Origin: Puccinia triticina
Lineage: Eukaryota; Basidiomycota; Pucciniomycetes; Pucciniales; Pucciniaceae
NCBI RefSeq assembly: GCF_026914185.1
Contig: NC_070568.1
Location: forward strand, 3,368,001-3,432,000
Direction: 5' to 3'
Length of the DNA: 64,000 nt
Shown here: positions 57,149 through 64,000 of the stretch, piece by piece
Layout: each line of letters starts with the position of its first letter
How positions within the stretch are numbered: the stretch's first letter is position 1
Notes under the pieces: generated by a model
Told to the model about the DNA's origin: nothing
Seen by the model: the letters and a program-made list of their open reading frames with translations, nothing else
Database searches by the model: none
Program-made: the position numbers and the translations under genes

Positions 57149-58360
57149 ATGGCTGATAACTCTCTCAGTCAGGTATCTAATGGGACCTCCTCAAACACTG
57201 CTACTCCAAGTGTGCTGAAGCCTAAAAAAGGAGGTACCAAACACTGTAAGTCTGGAGACAAGTTGGCCAAGATCTCTACTCCAATTGCACCGCCTGTTGA
57301 AGCTCCCTAGCCCCCTGCCGCTAATGAATCAGACAAGTCAGATGAGGAACAACCTTTGACCAAGCAACAGTTCACCCACCAAGGAGATGGGGAAGACATG
57401 AATATGTATGATCTCTCAGCCAAAGTGGAATACAAGCCAAAGACCGGTAACAGAGCTCGACTCTGTACAAACTAGATGGCGGCCTGTACAGAATTGCAAA
57501 AATGAGTCACACCCGCTGTCCGTTTCAGAGCAGAACAATCTTGGTCTGCTAATAACCCTCTCTATGCAAAAGAGGCACAGGTGTAAGTCTTCCATAATCC
57601 TATCTGCTTCAACCCCCCTCCCTTTTGGGGGATCTAGAGGAACATTACTGATTTATCCCTTTAAATGTACCCAGTGATGCCAACATTCAAGTTATAACGG
57701 TTTGGGCAATTGGACCGTCTATGCAAAAACTCTTGTAGGAAGTGACAGGGCCTTAGTTGACACCCTAGTAGCCAGGGGAATCAAACCCAGAACTCTGCGA
57801 CGCCAACACAACCATACCAAGTGGCCAAATGAGTGGATTGCGCATGTCTCCTGAAACAAAGCTCTGCACTTACCTGTATATTTGTCTGACATAAAAGTGG
57901 TTTTCACTAATCTGTCCGGTCCTCTACTCTTCTTCCTATGGGGTCTTATCCCCTGCAAAAAAGACAAGCTTGAAGCGTCTAGCTACTGCTTCCTTCAATT
58001 CTTAGCCCACACCCCAGCTATATGCCCCCTTCCATCTTCCTCTGAGATGCCTTTTCTCAAAGGCCTTACTATTCCCAACGCTCCTGGCAAAGCTGGGACT
58101 AAAGTTAAAGTGTCGAATGTAATGTTTTAAGGCGTGGCGGGAGATGACTGTGGGTACCAAAGTGGCGACTTCACCGTACATGTACCTAAAGTTCTAATTG
58201 GGTCTGCTATGACAGCCTTTTGGAAAAATTCTTCTACGAAGGTCGTTGCTGGGGAATGGGAAAATCTCCCAATCAGTCTCTCACTTGCCCGCACTGTCCC
58301 ACCTGCGGGGTGGAACAACACTCTAATGGGGGCAGCTGCCAGTTTCAAATTTCTATTTAC
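57149..58360 (+). pseudogene. Second copy of LINE ORF1, decayed
   Basis: The ATG at 57149 opens a reading parallel to the 46082 ORF1: KSGDKLAKISTPIAPPVE, then ESDKSDEEQPLTKQQFTHQG, then YDLSAKVEYKPKTGN. A roughly 95-bp interruption with a GTAAGT donor near 57583 and a CCCAG acceptor near 57674 leads to DANIQVITVWAIGPS. The part from 57882 reads IKVVFTNLSGPLLFFLWGLI, SSEMPFLKGLTIPNAPG and DCGYQSGDFTVHVPK, ending in the knuckle CPTCGVEQHSNGGSC (about 58295-58339). Stops at 57308 and 58128 and several frame changes are present. ORF2 does not follow. 58361-58911 has only short unassigned frames, then the foldback element begins. Confidence 0.65.
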
Positions 58361-59289
58361 GTTCTAACTGACTGTTCATGACAAAAAGGCAATTCAACTG
58401 GAGGGATCTCAGACTTCAGCGGCCAAGCTTCAAATACAGAATTTGCTTGACTGATGCCTGCCCCCCCCCCCAGAAAAGGGAATTTGAATTGCTCAACCCA
58501 ACCAAATGGTGTGAAGAAAGAGTTGAAATCTATGAACGTAACAAATTAAGTTTGTCACTTCTGACACCATCTCTCAATTGCACTCAATCCCTGCATCTTA
58601 ACTGTTTAATTTGGTACTTCTCCTAAACAGGTTGACTTGTCAACAATATCTGGGACTGGCAAAGTTATGACCCCATTCATAATCAATTCTTCCACCCCTT
58701 GTACAGCCAGATACTGCCTCCAAGCAATCTTTTCGTCAGTGCACTGACGCTGTACCGCTTGCAAGAGCAATAACCCTAATTGAGCCCTTGTCCTAGAAAT
58801 TTTTTCTATCGTTGTCTCCCTATAAGAATAAAAGTTGCTCTCCAAGCGCAACAACAACCGCTATATTAAAACTCCGCTTCTGTTATCTGAGATTTGTTCT
58901 TCTTGACATATCACCAGGAAAAATCAGTAGTCACTAGATGACAACTGACATGACACCTGCTCCAGCTGGCTATCCAGCCTCTAGTGCAATTTTCACAAGC
59001 TGATCCTCAGCTTTGTCCCAGGCCCAGCTGCTGCTCAGCCTTGGCCCAGGCCCAGCTGCTGCTCAGCCTTGGCCCAGGCCCAGCTGCTGCTCAGCCTTGG
59101 CCCAGGCCCAGCTGCTGCTCAGCCTTTGCTTGAGCAAGAACGGGCATTGATAAATGCACACCCGTCCCCCGGGGGCACGCCCACGCCCACACCCTTCGAA
59201 AAGGGCGTGTGGGACCGCACACCCTTTGGGCCTTTATCAAGGGCGTGCGAGGGCGTGCTTGCCCCCACATAGGCGTGCACAAGCGTGCA

Positions 59290-60300
59290 CCGTGCCTGCT
59301 CGCCAAGAGCCCCTCGGTGGGCAGGTGCAAGTACACATACCTGCTTGCCGAGAGCCCCTCGGCGGGTAGGTGTATGTATCCCTGCTCGCCGAGAAGGATA
59401 ACTCTCGGCAAGCAGGTATACAAACACCTGCCCGCCAAGCCTGCTCACCGAGAGCCCCTCGGCGGGCAGGTGCATGTATACCTGCTCGCCAAGAGAAATC
59501 CTCGGCAAGCAGGCATACAGATCCCACCTCGCCAAGAGCCTCTCGGCGAGCAGGTATACATACACCTGCCCACCAAGCCTGCTCACCGAGAGCCCCTCGG
59601 CGGGCAGGTGCATTTATACCTGTTTGCCAAGAGAAATCCTCGGCGAGCAGGCATACAGATCCCACCTTGCCAAGAGCCTCTCGGCAAGCAGGTATACTTG
59701 AACCTGCCTGCCGAGGAGCTCTTGGCGAGCAGGCTCGGCGGGCAGGTGTTTGTATACCTGCTCGCCAAGAGTTATCCTTCTCGGCGAGCAGGCAAGGCTC
59801 TCGGCGAGCGGGGATATGTATGCCTGCTTGCCGAGAGATTTATACCTGCTCGCCAAGGATTTCTCTTGGCGAGGTGGGATATGTATGCCTGCTCGCCGAG
59901 GAGGTATAAATGCACCTGCCCGCCGAGGGGCTCTCGGTGAGCAGGCTCGGCGGGCAGGTGTATGTATACCTGCTCGCCGAGAGGCTCTCGGCGAGGTGGG
60001 ATCTGTATGACTGCTCGCCGAGGATTTCTCTCGGCGAGCAGGTATAAATGCACCTACCCACCGAGGGGCTCTTGGTGAGCAGGTATACATGCACCTGCTC
60101 GCCAAGAGTTGTCCTTCTTGGCAAGTAGGCAAGGCTCTCGGCAAGCAGGTGCATGTATACCTGCTCTCCGAGAGGCTCCGGCGAGGTGGGATCTGTACCT
60201 GCCCGCCAAGGGGCTCTCAGCGAGCAGGTATACTTGCACCTGCCCGCCGAGGGGCTCTCGGCGAGCAGGTATACTTGCACCTGCCCGCCGAGGGGCTCCC
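59290..60300. repeat. Tandem array of about 42-bp palindromic units
   Basis: Roughly 24 copies of a unit containing CCTGCTCGCCGAG and its near reverse complement CTCGGCGGGCAGG, joined by TGCATGTATA-like spacers. Both the unit and the junctions are self-complementary, so either strand could form a row of cruciforms or one long hairpin. Substitutions are mostly G/A and C/T. Confidence 0.85.
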
Positions 60301-60405
60301 GACAAGCCATGGTGCACGCCCGTGAACACCCATGTGGGGGCGTGCATGCCCTTCGACTCGCACGCCCTTGAGAAAGGGCGTGCGGTCCACCTGACCGGTC
60401 CGCAT

Positions 60406-60455
60406 AATCCCCCCTTGAAGGATTGTTCCCGCGCGCGGGAGACATCCTTCAAGGG
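60406..60455. repeat. Palindromic insert in the right arm of the foldback element
   Basis: CCTTGAAGGAT and its exact complement ATCCTTCAAGG enclose CCCGCGCGCGGG, itself a perfect palindrome. The opposite (left) arm lacks this block, so it is an insertion or a deletion on the other side. Confidence 0.6.
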
Positions 60456-60816
60456 TGTGTTACACCCAACCAGCGCCACATGCCCTTTTGCAGGGCGTGG
60501 GCAAGGGCGTGCCCCCGGGGGACGGGTGTGCGCTTATCAACACCCATTCTTGCTCAGGCAAAGGCTGAGCCGTGGCTTGTCCTGTGCCAAGACTGAGGGG
60601 CAGCTGGGCCTGGGCCCAGGCTGAGTAGCAGCTGTGCCTGGGACAAAGCTGAGGAGCAGCTTGTGAAAAATGCAAGCTAGAGGCTTCAGCTGTGCCAAAA
60701 TGGGCACTGAGCTGTGTGCCAGCCAGCCCTGAACTAGCAGATGGAGTAGCTTTGGAGCTGAAACCAGAGCTGTGTTATGTCAGTTGTCATCAACTGACTA
60801 CTTTTTTTTCCTGGTG

Positions 60817-61472
60817 TATAAACTCTCTTGATTATTGTTGTTATGTAGTCTTTGCTACAGTAAAAACTCTCTTGCTCTTGATAAATATTGAGTACTTGAA
60901 GCCGCTGTGAAATTGAATGACAAATCTTTTTTTTTCTTGCAAAAGTATGGCTAACATGCATACCACCTGCTCCTTTTTACTCTTCCATTATCAGCAGTGT
61001 CCAGAACAATTGCTCCGCAATCACTCACTGACATGTTAAGTACTCCATTCCAATGTGTTCTCTTTCTCTCCATAGCAAGATTTCCCTCCTTGATATTGCA
61101 CGTACTGACTCGGCCGCCACCAATAAACTGCAATACCCCGCGGCCGCCACCCTGTGATCTGGCCAAGGCACCGCCGGCCCCTCTGGCTCCTTCACCCCTT
61201 CCCATCCCTCTTTACTGTCCTTCTCCCTGTTTCTTCTTGTGTTCTGTCTCCCCTGGCCTGTACAACTCTACACCCCCTCGACCAAAACTGACCGCCATTG
61301 CATACCCCTCCTCATTCCTCCCCCACTCTTCACCACACCCCCGGGCCACAGACTTTTCTCACTCTTCCCAAAATTTATCTCGCTTTTCCGTGAATCTCCC
61401 AAGTTTTTCCCCTTCCAACCTAAAGTCTTCTCCAGCTTCTTCCTCTAGTTTTTTTTATAGGGGGGGGGAGAA
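60817..61472 (+). other. Internal 3' remnant of a second gypsy element
   Basis: Pyrimidine-rich sequence with a Pro/Ser-rich open frame (60997-61596) but no pol motif. It ends in a purine run AGGGGGGGGGAGAA (61459-61472) directly before an LTR start, the usual polypurine-tract position. GGCCGCCACC occurs twice (61111, 61142). Confidence 0.45.
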
Positions 61473-61799
61473 TGTAACCCCGCCTCCTTGGGGGTGTCAC
61501 AAGAAGGATCACAGAGTCCCAAATGGACCCGTACTTAGTCCAGCCACTCCCCCGCCCCTCCTAGCTCAGCAGAGACTGGTATGTCATCTCTCCTGAGCTA
61601 GGTGAGTCCGTTCACATTCCCTTTCCTCCTCTTCTCCCCTCTCTCACATTTTGTAGATACTGACAGAGACTGGTATGCCATCTCTCCTGAGCTAGCCCCC
61701 CCAGACTCCTTGCAATAACAGAATCAGAGGTTCTAGAAATTGTTCTTGCCCTTGTCCCAAGACCCCGTCTAGCAAAGCACTCCATAGCAAGTGCTTACA
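61473..61799 (+). repeat. LTR of a truncated gypsy-like element
   Basis: It begins TGTAACCCC after a polypurine tract and ends GTGCTTACA. TGTAA and TTACA are the short inverted ends expected of an LTR. Length 327 bp. An internal direct repeat (CAGAGACTGGTATG, then CATCTCTCCTGAGCTAG) occurs twice. No second LTR lies in the window. Confidence 0.55.
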
Positions 61800-61878
61800 T
61801 TTTTGCAAAAGGGATGGGTAATTTGTTTTTTTTTTGTGTTGTTCAAATGGGAACTGAGAAAGATACTGGGGACAATAT

Positions 61879-62752
61879 CACCAGGAAAATAAAACAGTCA
61901 GTTGATGACAAGTGACATCACACCAGCTCCAGCCAGCTACCCACCATCTATCCAATATTTATCCACTATCTACCCCAATCTCCCAACCACCTCCTCAACT
62001 TCCAAAATTTACCAAGGAGGTCCTGTTCAGTTTTTGATGAGCCCAACTGATCCTCAGTTCTTTCCAGCTGATACTCAGCTTTGGTACCCAGCTCATTCTC
62101 AGCTTTTTTGCCCAGCTCATACTCAGCTTTTTTCACGCAGCTCATTCTCAGAATTGGAATAAAGCCTTTTGACTAGTCCTTGCCCAGTTGATGCTCAGCT
62201 TTGTACTAGTCCTGGTGCAGCTAATGCTCAGCTTTGTAGCAGTCCTTGCTCAGCCTTTTCCTAGTCCTGTCCCAGCTGATGCTCAGCTTTGACCCGGGAC
62301 TGGGCCAGCTGGCCAGCTGATGCTTAGCTTGCTGAGTATCAGCTGAGCCAGGCCAGAGAAAAAGATGAGAACCAGCTTGGAAAGGACCAGAGCTGAAAAT
62401 CAGCTAGGCTAGGGCCAAAGCTGAGCATGAGCTGAGCCACGGCCAACGCTGAGCATCAGCTGTGCCAGGGCCAAAGATGTTCATCAGGTGGCCGGTGCTA
62501 AAGCTGAGCATCAGCTGGGCCAGGTAAAAAACTGAGCATCAGCTGAGCCAGGGTAAAAGCTGAACATCAGCTGGGCCAGGGACAAAGCCAAGCATCATCT
62601 GGTTTTGTCACATGGAGTGCTTTGATCCTGACACCTGTAATGTGAGCCCTAGATGTGCTGGTGGAGAGGAGCAGCATTGGAGCAGTGTTGGAGCTGAAAA
62701 CAAAGCTGTGTTATGTCACTTGCCATCAAGTGACTACTTTTTTTTCCTGGTG
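61879..62752. mobile_element. 874-bp foldback element, same family as 58912-60816
   Basis: The ends CACCAGGAAAATAAAACAGT and (reversed) CACCAGGAAAAAAAAGTAGT continue into TGATGACAAGTGACAT-type repeats shared with the larger element. TAT flanks both sides (61876-61878, 62753-62755). The left half has repeated CAGCTGATGCTCAGCTTT units and the right half the same units inverted (AAAGCTGAGCATCAGCTG), so the whole element can fold on itself. It lacks the GC-rich core array. Confidence 0.75.
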
Positions 62753-63490
62753 TATGTTCCTTTTGAAATGTTCTAGCAATGATCCACTGGGGGTATTACT
62801 GGCCAAGATGATATCCAAAAATCTAGCCTGAGTTTGTTTGGCGCTAACATTTGGGCTCCTGAGCTGTGAGGTTTGTGTTAGGGTGTTGCAAATGGCTACT
62901 TGATGACAAGAGCATGCAAGTTGACCTCAAACATATCATTGACGTATCTCCCCTGTGCCCTTCTTGAATATTCAATCTTTATGTAATCTCACAGGCAAAG
63001 ATATTGGTAATCATTGTTTGTGCCTTTTCAATTCTACAATGTAACATCCAACATGTGTGATACAGTTGTTTTGGATTCATGTCACATTTGCAAATGCAAA
63101 ATATAACATTCCCCCAAAAGCATAGCTACCTCACATGAATGAAACGTGCAGTTAAGTTAATCTTGCATACCCATCTTGTTTGTCTTATGGCTCTTTTCAT
63201 TTTTCAAGGAGCAGAATTTTCCAATATAACACAGCCTTGGAAGAAGTCAAATTCATTGTTCCTGTATGTCACAGTGGAATGGGTTTTGAAGTGGAGCACA
63301 GCAATCTTTTTCACAAGGGCAGGTGATGATGAAATATTTTTGTGGAGTTATGATTGAGTTGATCAGGTGTTCCACACAAATTGAACTGGATTCACTGGTC
63401 AAATGTAGTTGATTAATGTCTCAATTTATAATCAGTTTACCTCAATTTACCCACAGGAAATCAAAGAGTTCTACATAAAATTGTAGGGGG
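62753..63490. other. No recognisable gene
   Basis: AT-rich sequence. The short frame 63139-63357 has no domain. Confidence 0.35.
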
Positions 63491-63504
63491 TTGAGAAATT
63501 GACT

Positions 63505-63675
63505 CCCATAAATTACAAAATCAACTCCCAAATGGAGTTTACGGCGTGCAGACTGCTTCAAGACGTCTCCCCCGGGTCCTCATGACCATATTTTGACCCA
63601 GGGGCGTTTTGGGAGTTGGAATTGTGATTCTGCAATCCCAAACGGGAGTTGGGATTTTAATTTTACAAAAAATTC
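63505..63675. repeat. Possible MITE with AACTCCCAAATGG inverted ends
   Basis: ACAAAATCAACTCCCAAATGG on the left corresponds to a reversed TAAAATCCCAACTCCCGTTTGG on the right, about 170 bp apart. Boundaries and target duplication are not resolved. Confidence 0.35.
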
Positions 63676-63704
63676 CACAAAATAAATAAATATTTATATC
63701 TCCT

Positions 63705-63985
63705 CACTGGAGCACCCAAACATTCTACGGTGCTCCAAACGGCCCCAAAATTTTACTGCTATAAGAATACATATTTTGAGCTTCACAGAATAAGCACATC
63801 TCAGGGACACCTTGTGTAGACAGGGGCTGATTTGGCGGATTTCCTACAAAGGCAATCCACCAAATCCTTAGCTACAGTGCTCCAAACACCCCCAGATTTT
63901 TTCGGCCATATGAATACACTCTCTTGAAAATATGTTGAACCCCAAGGAGGTATTACACATCAGGAACACCTTCTATAAAGCACTT
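63705..63985. repeat. Tandem duplication of about 146 bp
   Basis: GTGCTCCAAACGGCCCCAAA...CAGGGACACCTT (from 63731) is followed by a diverged copy (GTGCTCCAAACACCCCCAGA...CAGGAACACCTT) from about 63879, running to near the window end. Confidence 0.6.
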
Positions 63986-64000
63986 TCCTGTCTGCTGGCT

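Larger units (their letters stand above)
58912..60816. mobile_element. 1905-bp nested foldback element with a palindromic tandem core
   Basis: The ends CACCAGGAAAAATCAGTAGT and (reversed) CACCAGGAAAAAAAAGTAGT start inverted repeats of about 45 bp that continue TGATGACAACTGACAT. TAT flanks both sides (58909-58911, 60817-60819). Inward are arms of CCCAGCTGCTGCTCAGCCTT-type repeats (59030-59130; reversed at 60540-60650). Next come GGGCGTGC-rich arms that match each other in inverse order (59150-59290 against about 60300-60535), then the core array at 59290-60300. No transposase is encoded. The long open frames in all directions come from the stop-poor repeat. Confidence 0.75.

Noticed and set aside
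59290..60300. Regularly spaced repeats resembling a CRISPR array
   Set aside because: The spacers are not unique, the units themselves are palindromic and diverged, and the setting is a eukaryotic transposable element.
59119..60624. Long open frames of up to 243 codons on both strands with repeated Pro/Arg/Ser motifs
   Set aside because: They arise because the palindromic repeat contains few stop triplets in any frame. They have no start context, splice signals or protein-like variation.
60997..61596. 199-codon Pro/Ser-rich frame
   Set aside because: It runs across the polypurine tract and into the LTR, so it cannot be a single real protein. No gypsy pol motif is present.

Overview
The window looks like a transposon-rich accessory region of a filamentous basidiomycete, most probably a rust fungus (Pucciniales) or a close relative. 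This rests on short introns with GTAAGT-type donors, a Tnp2/CACTA transposase and accessory gene of the kind seen in basidiomycetes, a Ty3/gypsy element, LINE copies with CCHC-knuckle ORF1s, and nonsense changes in a TpCpG context. Genus and species cannot be named from the sequence alone. I found no convincing single-copy host gene, no tRNA or rRNA, no CRISPR array and no prokaryotic operon.

Layout. 1-1044: palindrome-rich DNA, with an array of about 46-bp hairpin units and a CGTAAC/GTTACG-rich block. 1045-11760: a nearly complete Ty3/gypsy retrotransposon on the minus strand, with two 962-bp LTRs that differ by one base as far as I could see. Its gag-protease ORF and its RT-RNaseH-integrase ORF share one frame and are split by a single UAA. 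The 3 kb between pol and the 3' LTR carries a three-exon, intron-containing gene on the opposite (plus) strand. 11761-13075: a small minus-strand ORF and short tandem repeats. 13076-21450: the coding part of an autonomous CACTA-like (Tnp2) element, made of an eight-exon accessory gene with SAP-like motifs and proline-rich linkers, now broken, followed by a five-exon Tnp2 transposase that is almost intact. 21451-29500: old repeats, a 969-bp element with CACTG termini, exons of a decayed minus-strand zinc-finger gene, and a plus-strand spliced gene of unknown role.

30200-38350 holds two decayed LINE-type loci. One has an ORF2 whose endonuclease is interrupted by a 151-bp MITE with an exact 5-bp target duplication. 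38350-45300 is a repeat zone with a 21-bp minisatellite, a 671-bp mariner-like foldback element, a 171-bp CACTG MITE and a degenerate tandem of about 320 bp. 45377-52916 is a nearly full-length but stop-ridden LINE (upstream ORF, ORF1 with knuckle, ORF2 with endonuclease, RT and C-terminal CCHC). 56290-58360 repeats its 5' half as a second copy.

58912-62752 contains the most unusual structure. Two neighbouring foldback elements (1905 and 874 bp) share terminal inverted repeats beginning CACCAGGAAAA and are each flanked by TAT. The larger encloses about 1 kb of tandem palindromic units of about 42 bp. A truncated gypsy 3' end and LTR lie between them.

Together this is a graveyard of nested mobile DNA. 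The Tnp2 element could be a source of transposase for the CACTG-ended non-autonomous elements, and the LINEs and gypsy element supply reverse transcriptases. Several coding regions carry single-base frameshifts in homopolymers, which may be real decay or assembly error.
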